Source: Apteryx mantelli (lineage: Eukaryota > Chordata > Aves > Apterygiformes > Apterygidae). From it: a stretch of 64,000 bases of DNA. Under the pieces are notes generated by a model that was given only the letters and a program-made list of their open reading frames with translations, searched no databases and was not told where the DNA came from. Position numbers and translations under genes: made by a program. Below, in pieces: positions 43,689-53,000 of the stretch (its first letter is position 1; each line of letters starts with the position of its first letter). The stretch covers positions 371,781 through 435,780 of the forward strand of contig NC_090015.1 in the NCBI RefSeq assembly GCF_036417845.1, in the 5' to 3' direction.

Positions 43689-46600
43689 ATGGCCAAGCGC
43701 AAGGTGACATTCGAGGACCCTGAGGACGAGGAGGAGCCCGGCCCCCCCCGGAAGAGGGTGAGGCACTGGGGGGCGCTGGGGGGCTGCCGTGGGTCGCTGT
43801 GGGGCCGCCCTGTGTGGGAGCCGGGGGCCCCGGGGGGCCCTGGGAGCCGGGGGCTGCCGTGGGTCAGCCGTGGGTCAGCCGTGGGGCCGCCCTGTGTGGG
43901 AGCCGGGGGCACCAGGGGGCCCTGGGAGCCGGGGGCTGCCGTGGGTCGCTGTGGGTCAGCCGTGGGGCCGCCCTGTGTGGGAGCCGGGGGCACCGGGGGG
44001 CCCTGGGAGCCGGGGGCTGCTGTGGGTCAGCCGTGGGTCAGCTGTGGGGCCGCCCTGTGTGGGAGCCGGGGGCACCAGGGGGCCCTGGGAGCCAGGGGCT
44101 GCCGTGGGTCGCTGTGGGTCAGCCATGGGGCCGCCCCGTGCAGGAGCCAGGGGCGCCGGGGGGCCCCGGGAGCCGGTTCCCAGGGAAGCACTCGCTGGAC
44201 AGCGATGAGGAGGATGAGGCCGAAGGCAGCAGCAAGTACGACGTGCTGGCGCCCCACGACGTGGAGGGTGAGTGGGGTGGCGGGGGGGCTCCGTGGGGCA
44301 GCGGGGGTCTCCGTGGGGTGCTGTGGGGCAGCCATGGGTCGCCATGGGGCACGCTGACCCCTGTGCAGGGCAGGAGGTGGAGGCGGAGGGGGGGGCGCGA
44401 GGCCGCGCAGGGCGGCGGGGGGCAGCCGTGGGGCGGGTGTGGGGGCTCCATGGGGTGGCAGGGGGGCTCCGTGGGCGCCGTGGGGTGGCGGGGGGCTCCG
44501 TGGGGCGCCATGGGGCAGCCGTGGGGCGCGCTGACCCCCGTGCAGGGCAGGAGGCGGCGACGGTGGAGGCGGAGGGGGGGGTGCCCGTCACCCCCTTCAA
44601 CCTGCAGGAGGAAATGGCCGAGGGTCACTTCGACTCCTGAGGGCAACTACTTCCCCCGGCGGGAGAACCTGCCCCGGGACAGCTGGCTGGACAACATCGA
44701 CTGGGTGAGGGGACGCGGGGGGGGGGGACACGGGGGGGACACAGGGATGTGGGGGGGGACATGGGGACACCATGGACACGGGGGGACATGGGGACACAGG
44801 ACAGCTGGCTGGACAACATCGACTGGGTGAGGGGACACGGGGGGGGACACAGGGACGTTGGGGGGGGACATGGGGACACCATGGACACGGGGAGACGTGG
44901 GGAGACATGGGGGGACATGGGACACGGGACAGCTGGCTGGACAACATCGAGTGGGTGAGGGGACGTGGGGGCGACTCGGGGGGGACACGGGGGGACATGG
45001 GACATGAGGGGATGTGGGGGGACATAGGGGGACACGGGACATGGGGGGGACACAGGACAACTGGCTGGACAACATCGACTGGGCGAGGGAACGTGGGGGA
45101 ATATGAAGACACAGGGACATGGGGACATGGGGACATGGGGACGGGCTGGAGAACCTCAATGGGACGGGGGACGTGGGGACGGGGGACACAAGGGCGGGTT
45201 GAAGGACCTCCACGGGACGTGGGGACACGGGACGGGGTCCCCGGGGCCGCGTGCCGTGACGGGGGCCGCGTGCCGCGTGCCGGGTGCCGTCGGCAGGTGA
45301 AGATCGCGGAGCGGCCGGCGCGTCCCCGGCCAGGTGACGATGGCGACAGCGACGGGGACGAGGGCGCCGCCGCCGCCGCCGCAGCCGGCACTGCTGCAGG
45401 GGACCCTGGAGCTGCTGCGCCCGGGCGAGACGGTGGCGGGGGCCCCTGCGGCGCCTGGGGGGCCGGCGGGGGCGGCGGCGGCGGGGGGGGGTGGCAGCGG
45501 CGCCCCGCGGCGACGGTGACGGTGACGGCGGCGACGGTGACGGCGACGGCGACGCGGGGCGCCTGGAGCGCCTGGTGGAGCTGGCCGACGGGCTGGTGGC
45601 CCGCGGGCTCCTGGGCGTCTACCAGGAGACGCGGGAGCGGCTGGCGCTGCGGCTGCGCGCGCTGGGGGGGGCCCCGGGGACCCCCCCGGCCTCGGGGACC
45701 CCCGGGACCCCCCCGGCCCCGGCCGCCGACCACCTCGACATCTTCGCCCCCGACATCGACCCCGTGCGCCTGGAGGCCCCGGCCGAGGGTGAGACGGGGG
45801 GGGGACGTGGGGGGGGGAACCCCCAAAGGGGTCGGGGGGGCCCATGGGGGTGTGGGACCCCCCCCATAGGGGTCTGGGGGGTCCATGGGAGTCTGGGGGT
45901 GGTTATGGGGGTGTAGGACCCCCCATAGGGGTCTGGGGGGATGCGGGGCGATCTGGGGGGACCCATGGGGATGTGGGACCCCCTGTAGGGGTCTAGGCGG
46001 GTCCATGGGGGCAGCAGGACTCCCCTATGGGGGTCTGGGGTGCCTGGGGGGGTCTATGGGGGTGACACGACCCCCCCAGTGCAAGTCTGGTGGTTCCGTG
46101 TGGGTTTGGGGGGGGTCCAGGGTGCTCCGGGGGGTCTCTGTGGGGCTGGTGGAGCCCCCCCGACCCCCCCCACCCTGTGTGCAGGGGGGTCGGCGCTGGG
46201 CGAGGTGCTCTGGGGTGTCTGGGGGGGTCCGTGTGGGTCAGGGGTGTCTGGGGGGGTCCATGTGGGTCTGGGGGGGTCTGGGGGATCCATGTGGGTCTGG
46301 GGAGCTCTGGGGGGGTCTGGGGGGGTCCGGGGGGCTCTGGGGGGTCTCTGGGGGGCTGGTGGAGCCCCCCCGACCCCCCCCACCCCGTGCGCAGGGGGGT
46401 CGGCGCTGGGCGAGGTGCTCTGGGGTGTCTGGGGGGGTCCGTGTGGGTCTGGGGAGCTCCGGGGGGGTCTGGGGGTGTCTGTGGGGGTCCGTGTGGGTCT
46501 GGGGGGGTCCGGGGGGGTCTCTGTGGGGCTGGTGGAGCCCCCCCGACCCCCCCACCCCATGCGCAGGGGGGTCGGCGCTGGGCGAGGTGCTCTGGGAGTA

Positions 46601-47417
46601 CAAGTGGGAGAGCGGCAGCGCTGCCCCCCTCTACGGCCCCTTCAGCAGCGCCCAGATGCAGGTGCGACCCACGGCCGGGGGGGCCCGACCCACGGGTGGG
46701 GGGCTGGAGGGTCCAAGGGGGCCGGGACCTATGGGGGGGGGCCCAGGACCCAGGGGTGGGGGGGGGGCCGGGGGGGGTCCAGGGAGGCTGCAACCCACGG
46801 GGGGGGCTGGGGAGGCTGGGACCCATGGATGGGGGGGCTGGGGGGGGCCAGGGGGGTCCAGGGGTGCTGGGACCCATGGACGGGGAGCGGGGGGGGGGTG
46901 TCGAGGGGGCCAGGACCCACAGCCAGGGGGCACAGTGGGGTCTGGGGGGGCCCCAACTGCCCCCGCAGCCCCCCACAATCCCCCCCATGACCTCAACAAC
47001 CCCCCCAGCTCCCCTTTAGCCCCCCGACTCCCCCCGCAGCCCCCCACAACCCCCATAGCCCACCCAGACCCCCCCGTGGCCCCCCCAATTCCCCCATTAC
47101 CCCCCTTACTCCCCCACATACCCCCCAACAAGCCCCCCAGCTCCCTATAGCCCCCCAGCCGCCCCCCCAGCCCCCCACAATTGCCCCCAGCTCCCCCCTT
47201 AGCCCCTCCCAGCCCCCCCCAACTGCCCCCAGCCCCCCATAGCCCCCCCAGCCCCCCCCAACTGCTCCCAGCCCCCCCCCAACGTGCCCCCCCCCCCCCC
47301 CGGCAGGAGTGGGCGGCGCAGGGCTACTTCCAGGAGGGGGTTTATTGCCGCAAGGTGGAGTCGCCCGCGGGGCAGTTCTACAGCTCCAAGCGCATCGACT
47401 TCGAGCTCTACACGTGA
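43689..47417 (+). CDS. CD2BP2: CD2BP2, GYF-domain spliceosomal U5 snRNP protein
   Basis: Nuclear protein of the U5 snRNP (52K) that binds proline-rich ligands through a C-terminal GYF domain, including the CD2 cytoplasmic tail. Exons: 43684-43757 (ATG at 43689), 44144-44267, 44546-44704, 45297-45788, 46567-46661, 47307-47417. Landmarks: start [107 protein letters not shown]; the GYF domain begins LWEYKWE and has [10 protein letters not shown] and [16 protein letters not shown]; the end is [10 protein letters not shown]. Frame breaks: an extra T at about 44636 creates TGA after GHFDS and shifts EGNYF; two more in exon 45297-45788 near 45370 and 45488. These look like assembly errors because the flanks are conserved. 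Confidence 0.96.
43790..44140. repeat. Acceptor-seeded repeat of CD2BP2 exon 2 (4 extra copies)
   Basis: Real exon 2 starts GGAGCCAGGGGCGCCGGGGG then GCCCCGGGAGCCGG. Four blocks near 43818, 43896, 43979 and 44059 repeat the acceptor region and these ~35 exon bases (GGGAGCCGGGGGCACCGGGG), separated by CTGCCGTGGGTCAGCCGTGG. The spacing is about 80 bases. Only the last copy continues into the [10 protein letters not shown] coding sequence. Confidence 0.9.
44268..44545. repeat. GGGGCTCCGTGGGGC repeat with one copy of CD2BP2 exon 3 start
   Basis: At about 44361-44400 the acceptor and first ~30 bases of exon 44546-44704 occur once more (GTGCAGGGCAGGAGGTGGAG), followed by GGCGGGGGGCAGCCGTGGGG units. 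Distance to the real exon is about 178 bases. Confidence 0.85.
44705..45190. repeat. Donor-seeded copies of CD2BP2 exon 3 (3 clear, 1 degenerate)
   Basis: The exon end GACAGCTGGCTGGACAACAT then CGACTGG with its GTGAGG donor recurs near 44798, 44928 and 45055, with a degenerate trace near 45141, separated by GGGGACATGGGGACACC repeats. The spacing is about 120-130 bases. Confidence 0.93.
45795..46565. repeat. Acceptor-seeded repeats of CD2BP2 exon 5 (2 extra copies)
   Basis: The segment GCAGGGGGGTCGGCGCTGGG then CGAGGTGCTCTGGG occurs near 46181 and 46390 before the real exon at 46567. Between them lie GTCTGGGGGGGTCCGTGTGG units. The left part (45800-46075) is CCCATAGGGGTCTGGGGGG repeat. The higher-order period is about 180-210 bases. 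Confidence 0.88.
46665..47300. repeat. G-rich then C-rich repeats (CD2BP2 last intron)
   Basis: 46665-46945 is GGGACCCATGGGGGGGGC-type, 46960-47300 is CCCCCCAGCCCCCCACAAC-type: a switch of strand asymmetry inside one intron. A possible hairpin between the halves. No exon signals. Confidence 0.65.
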
Positions 47418-47587
47418 CCCGGAGCCCGGCCGGGAACGCCGGGAACGAACGGCGGGAACACCAGGAACGCCACGCCGGGACAGGACGGGACGGGACGGGA
47501 CGGGTGGGGGGCACCGGCCCCATGCCGGGACGGGGGGGGGGTGGTGGGGTGGTGGTTTGCGTCTTTCATCGTTCTGTTCTTTTTTCC

Positions 47588-47593
47588 ATTAAA
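47588..47593 (+). terminator. Polyadenylation signal ATTAAA of CD2BP2
   Basis: ATTAAA in TTTTTCCATTAAAACTGTCC, 170 bases after the CD2BP2 stop and in unusually T-rich sequence. It is the only signal in this short 3' UTR. Confidence 0.75.
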
Positions 47594-47619
47594 ACTGTCC
47601 GGTTCCGGCTCTGGCATCT

Positions 47620-48050
47620 CGCTGCCTGATCCCCTTCCCCGACCCGGGGGGGACCCAGGCGTCCGGGCTGCCCCACGGCACGGCCTCGTCCCACCCCTGC
47701 CCCCCCCGCATAGGAGGAACTAGCTGGGGGGGGGGGGGCCCGGATGCCCGGGTGCCCCAGGTTGTGGGGTTGAGCAGAAAGTCCAGACACCGGGGCCCCC
47801 CCACAGCATCCGTGGGGCCACGCAGTGTCCGGGGGGTCTGGGGGGGGGGGGGGCCTGGGGGGCGCCCGGACGCGTCAGGGGGTCACAGCACACCGGGCCT
47901 TGCGCTGGGCTCCATCCCTGCCCCACACACTACTTTGGGGGCTTCTCCCCCCAGGTGGGGGCTCTAGGCAGGGCGACCGGGGGTTCTAGGTGCATCAAGG
48001 GAGTTCTAGGTGCCCCAAACCTCGCATGGGTCTTTGTTGGAAACTCTCCG
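47620..48050. other. Intergenic stretch between convergent CD2BP2 and HCFC1R1
   Basis: Between two convergent polyadenylation signals. Contains isolated GGGACCCAGGCGTCCGGGCT core copies, otherwise unique sequence without a recognisable gene. Confidence 0.6.
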
Positions 48051-48052
48051 TG

Positions 48053-48058
48053 TTTATT
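48053..48058 (-). terminator. Polyadenylation signal AATAAA of HCFC1R1
   Basis: TTTATT on the plus strand (AATAAA on minus) about 90 bases past the candidate HCFC1R1 stop, in CTCCGTGTTTATTGGAGG. Confidence 0.65.
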
Positions 48059-48147
48059 GGAGGTGGGCGGGGTGCGGGTGGGGCCCAGACGCCTGGGTCC
48101 CCCCGCGCCCCCCCCCAGCCCCATAGCACCGCCGTGGGTCGCTGGGT

Positions 48148-49456
48148 TTAACGGAGCTGCTCCGTCGCCCTCCGGGATGTTGGTGGCCTCGGGCGCCGTC
48201 CAGGGCAGCTGCCGGCATCAGGGCGCAGGGGGCCTGGGGGGCAGGGGGCTGCGGTGGGGGCGCTCGTGCCCCACAGCCCCCCCAAACACCCCCAGCTCCT
48301 GCCCCATGGCTCCTCCAGCTCCCCCCCTCCTGCCCCTGTGTCCCCCCAACTACCCCACGGCCCCCCAATGCCTCCCGCCCTGCCCCACAACCACTCCGGC
48401 ACCCCCAGCTTCTGCCCCCCAGCTCCCCGAATGCCCCCAAACACCCCCAGGTCCTCTTTTCTTGCCCCACGGCCCCCCAGGTCCCCCCTCCTGCCCCATG
48501 GCCCCTCAAACACCCCCAGCTCCTGCCCCACAGCCCCCCAAGTTGCCCCAAACACCCGCAGCTCCCCCCCCGCCCCCCAGCCCCCCCGGTGGTACCTGGC
48601 GCCGTGGGGCAGCCCGTTCCCGCTGTAGCCATGGTCGTGGTGGAGGCCGAGGGCCTGGAGCCGGGCGGCCGCCAGCGCCTCCGACACGGCCTGCTTGGGG
48701 GCCGGCTCCCTGCGGGCAGCACCTGCTCCCAGCATGCCCTGGGGCACCGTCCCCTCCCCCCCTGCTCCCAGCATGCCCCAGGGCAGCCCCCCCCAATCCC
48801 AGCATGCCCCGGGGCACCACCCCCCCTGCTCCCAGCATGCCCCGGGGCACCACCCCCCCCCTGCTCCCAGCATGCCCCAGGGCAGCCCCCCCAATCCCAG
48901 CATGCCCTAGGGCACCATGCCCTGCTCCCAACATGCCCCAGGGCAGCCCCCTGATCCCAGCATGCCCTGGGCCACCACGCCCTGCTCCCAGCATGCCCTG
49001 GGGCATGGCGCCTGGCTCCCAGCATGCCCCAGGGTGCTCCCAGCATGCCCTGCTCTGTACTGACCAGTCACAGGCGTCGGGGCGGCGCTTGAGCCCGGGG
49101 CCGGGGGTCCGGGGGCCGCTGGGGAGGGGGAGTGAGGAGGGATATCCCATCAGCCCCTGCTTCCGCTATTCCATCAACCCCTGCTCCTGCTATCCCATCA
49201 ACCCCTGCTCCTGCTATCCCATCAGCTCCTGCTTCCGCTATCCCATCAGCCCCTGCTCTCCCATCAGCCCCCACCATCCCATCAGCCCCTGCTCCCGTTC
49301 TCCCATCAGCCCCCACTATCCCATCAGCCCCTGCTCTCCCATGAGCCCCGGTGGTGGCGCTCACCCTGGGGGCGTGGCCGCGGGGGGGTCCAGGCATCCG
49401 GGCGCCCTGGGGTCGGGGGTCATCGGCTCAGCCTGGTCCCCGCGGGGGGCCTCCAT
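48148..49456 (-). CDS. HCFC1R1: HCFC1R1, host cell factor C1 regulator (small HCF-1-binding protein)
   Basis: Small HCF-1-interacting protein that in mammals regulates HCF-1 localisation. Exons (minus): 49365-49456 (ATG at 49454-49456), 49065-49118, 48596-48709, all GT/AG and in phase. The frame reads MEAPRGDQAEPMTPDPRAP, then LKRRPDACDWEPAPKQAV, then ALAAARLQALGLHHDHGYSG. The DHGY is an HCF-1-binding motif ([DE]HxY), matching NDHPY in human, and KRR-x-EP-x-KQ aligns with the human KRRLEEEQEPLRKQ. The head-to-head position with THOC6 is the same as in mammals. The last exon is uncertain: one option, 48148-48208 with TAA, keeps phase; another acceptor gives a stop near 48222. The long mammalian C-terminus was not found. 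Confidence 0.72.
48245..48590. repeat. CAGCTCCTGCCCCATGGC minisatellite (HCFC1R1 last intron)
   Basis: C-rich units with CCCCCAAACACCCCCAGCTC and CTGCCCCATGGCCCC at irregular 35-70-base spacing. No exon matching the mammalian HCFC1R1 C-terminus was seen in any frame. Confidence 0.7.
48715..49050. repeat. CCCAGCATGCCCCGGGGCA minisatellite (HCFC1R1 intron)
   Basis: About ten units of 30-40 bases with core CTCCCAGCATGCCCCGGGGC. The same CCCAGCATGCC core fills introns of the divergent neighbour THOC6 at 50.15-50.41 and 50.68-51.06 kb. Confidence 0.88.
49140..49345. repeat. TATCCCATCAGCCCCTGCT minisatellite
   Basis: Units of about 18-24 bases (ATCCCATCAACCCCTGCTCC) in the HCFC1R1 intron between exons 49365-49456 and 49065-49118. 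Confidence 0.85.
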
Positions 49457-49544
49457 CCACGCGGCATCACCTGCGGGGCAGTGGCTCCCATGAGCCTCTG
49501 GGGCAGCAGCTCCCATCAGCCCCAGGGTGGGGCATGCCAAGTGG

Positions 49545-49728
49545 GAGCATCCCATGATGCCCCACCTCACTCCCATGATGCCCTGGGTGCTCCCATGATG
49601 CCCCATGTCACTCCCATGATGCCCTGGGCACTCCCATGATGCCCCGGGCGCTCCCATGATGCTCTGGATGCTCCCATGATGCTCCAGGCACTCCCATGAT
49701 GCCCCGGGCGCTCCCATGGTGCCCCAGC
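49545..49728. repeat. CTCCCATGATGCCCCGGG minisatellite
   Basis: Units of about 18-20 bases (GCTCCCATGATGCCCCGGGC). The 15-base core CCCATGATGCCCCGG is also the core of the 39-bp array in SETD1A at 1.38-2.2 kb, 47 kb away. Confidence 0.85.
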
Positions 49729-49734
49729 GGGGGG

Positions 49735-50063
49735 GGGGGCGGGCAGCCCCACGCATGCGCGGTGCGCGGCAGCCGTTGGGGCGCGGCAGGAAGGGGGCGC
49801 GCGGCGGGGGGGGGGGCGGGGGCGGCGCATGCGCAGCACCGACCTGGGGGCGGGCGGGGGCGGCGGGGCCGGGGCTCCGCGGGACGCGTCTCGCGCGGCG
49901 CCGGGCTCGGCCGGGGCTGCGCGCGCAGCCGCGCCCACGTGACCGCCGGACTACGGCTCCCGGCGCGCCCCGCGCGGGAGGGCGGGCCGCGGCGCGGTGA
50001 CGTCACAGCGGCGCGACGGCGCCTCCGCCCGCACGCGCACGGGGGAGCGCGGGAGCAGCGGCG
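49735..50063. promoter_or_regulatory. Bidirectional CpG-island promoter of HCFC1R1 and THOC6
   Basis: CpG-dense unique sequence of about 330 bases between the divergent 5' ends, with GC boxes, GCATGCGC (NRF-1-like) at about 49754 and 49829, GTGACGTCA (CRE-like) near 49998, and GTAGTCCGGC-type sequence on the minus strand. No TATA box. Minisatellites stop at its edges. Confidence 0.7.
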
Positions 50064-53000
50064 ATGGCGCCCGCCGAGGTAGCGGGGCCCGGGGGGCGGG
50101 AGGGCTTCCCGGCGTGCCCCGGGCGCGATGAGCGGGGTTCCAGCATGCTCCGCGGCTCCGGCGTGCCAAGTTGGGGGAGGATTTCCCAGCATGCCCCGGG
50201 GCTGGGTCGCGCCAATCCTGGGGGGGGGGGATTTCCCAGCATGCCCCGGGGCTGGGTCCTGCCAATACCAGGGGAGGGATTTCCCAGCATGCCACAGGGC
50301 TGGGTCACGCCAATCCTGGGGGGGGGATTTCCCAGCATGCCCCGGGGCTGGGTCGTGTCAATTGGGGGGGGATTTCCCAGCATGCCACGGGGCTGACGCC
50401 AGCGCTCATTTCCCAGCAGGCTGTGCGGCGCTCCCTGGAGCTGCTCCACATGAGCGTCTTCTCCCAGAGCGTCTCCCCCTGCGGCCGCTACCTGGCAGCC
50501 GGCAACAACTACGGGGAGATCGCCATCTTCAGGTAGCCCCGCCCCCTCCCACAGGCCCCACCCCCTCCCACAGGCCCCGCCCACCGCCCTCTCCTCCCCC
50601 CACAGCCTCTCGGCCGCCCTCAGCTCCGAAGCCAAAGAGGAGAGCAAGAAGCCGGTGGTGTCCTTCACAGGTAGGTTCTCCCAGCATGCTTTGCACCGCT
50701 CACGCCAACCCTGGCGCTTCCCAGCATGCTTTGCACCCACTCACGCCAACCCTGGCGCTTCCCAGCATGCCTTGTGCCCACTTGCGCCAACCCTGGCCCT
50801 TCCCAGCATGCCTTGCGCCCACTCGCACCAACCCCACGCCTTCCCAGCATGCCTTGCGCCCGCTCACGCCAACCCTGGCGCTTCCCAGCATGCTTTGCAC
50901 CTGCTCGCGCCAACCCCGGCGCTTCCCAGCATGCCTTGTGCCCGCTCACACCAACCCCACGCTTCCCAGCATGCCTTGCGCCCGCTCACACCAACCCTGG
51001 CGCTTCCCAGCATGCCTTGCGCCTGCTTGCGTCAACCCTGGCACTTCCCAGCATGTTTTGCTGCCGTCCCGCAGCCCATGACGGCCCCGTCTACGCCCTG
51101 GTCTCAACGGACCGGCAGCTGCTCAGCGCCAGCGATGGGGAGATCAAGGCCTGGAACTGGGCCGAGATTGTCAAGAAGGTGAGGGCAGGCCCCGGATGCC
51201 TGGGCCCTTCCCGGACGCCTGGGTCCCCCCTGGACTCCTGGGTCCCCCCCAGACGCCGGGGTCCCTCACTCACCCATCTCCCCCCAGGGCTGCAAGGAGG
51301 CCTGGAGCCGCCGCCCCCCCCTGCAGGTGAGTCCCCCCTCCCCCTCCCCCCCCGCCCCGTTCCGGGGCTCCCGGACGCCTGGGCCCCTCACGCCTCTCCG
51401 CCCGGCGCAGGAGCAGCCTGGAGGTGCCCGAGATCAACAGCCTGCAGCTGAACACCAAGGTGGGTCCCGGGGGCTTGTGGGATAGGGGAGGACCGGCCCC
51501 CCGCCCCGCCCCACATCGCCCCCCCCATGTCCCCCCCCTCCCCCAGGACAACTCGCTGGTGCTGCGGGGGGCGACTGCGCCGTCCGCGTCATGGACCTGG
51601 AGAGCGGCGCCTTCACCGTGAGCGCGGGGACCGGGAGCCGCGGGGGGGACGGGGGGGGCAGGGAGCGACGCAGGGGGATCGGGACAGAGCAGGGGCGACA
51701 CGGAGAGGGACGGGGGACGGGGAGTGACGCAGGACCTGCAGGATGGGGACGCGGGGACGTGGGAGGGGGATGGGGACCAACACGGGAGGGGGAAGGGGGA
51801 GCGGCGGGGGAGTCGTGGGGTGGGGACAGGGAACAAGGAGCAACATGGAGGGGGCCGGAGTGGGGAGCGGCAGGAGGACGGGCAGGATGGGGACAGAAAC
51901 AGGACAAGGGAGCGACCCGGGGGGACACGTGGGACGGGGAGGGATGTGGGACAGGGAGTGACGTGGGGGGACACAGGATGGGGACGGGGATACGGAATGG
52001 GAGCGACCTGGGGGGGGGAACGTGGGACGGGGAGGGATGTGGGACAGGGAGCGACGTGCGGGGACACAGGATGGGGACGGGGATATGGAATGGGGAGCGG
52101 CTTGGGGGGGGGGGACGTGGGACAGGGACAAAGCCACACGGGGAAGACGGGGAACACGGTGGCCATAGGGCGGTCGGGCTGGGGGGCCGGGGGGGCCGCG
52201 GGGGGCGGCAGGGCCGGGCCGGGGGGGCCACTGGGGGCGGCGGTGGCCCTGACCCCCCCCCCAGCACGAGCTGCGCGGGCACCGGGACTACGTGCACTGC
52301 CTGGCGCTGCGCGACCAGCTGCACCAGTGCCTGTCGGGCGGCGAGGACGGCACCGTGCGCCTCTGGGGTGAGCGTCCCACCGCCTGCGGCCGTGTGTCCG
52401 TATGTCCGTGTGCACGTCCTTGCGTGCGTCTGTGCGTCCCCGTGTATGTCCCTGTGCGCGCCCCGCTTGGCCATGCGTGTCCGTGTGCGTGTCTGTGCGT
52501 GTCCGTGTGGGTGTGCACATCCGTGTGTCTGTGCGGGTCCGTGTCCTTGGGTCTAGGCGCCTGTGCGTGTCTGTGTGTCTGTATATATCTGTGCATCCAC
52601 ATGTGTGGTCACAGCCGTGTCCATGTTCATCTTTGTCCCTGTGTCTGTGTGCATCCGCATGTCCACGTCTGTCCGTGTGCATCCGTGTCCTTGGGTCTAC
52701 GTGCACGTGCACGTCTGTGCGTGTCCGTATACATCTGTGCATCTGTGTGCGTGTCCGTGTCCGTATGCATGTTGGTATGTGTCCATGTTCGTTCGTGTTC
52801 CTGCATCTGTGTGCATCTGCATGTCCGTGTGTGTCCGTGTGCATCCGTGCATCCGTGCGCACATCCCCGTGTCCGCGTGTGTGTCCATGCATGTCTGCGT
52901 ACGTGTCTCTGTGCACGTCTGCGTGGCCGCGTGTGTCCGTCTGTCTGTGCACGTCCATGCATATCCGTGTGCATCCGTGCGTGTCTGTGTGCGTTCATGT

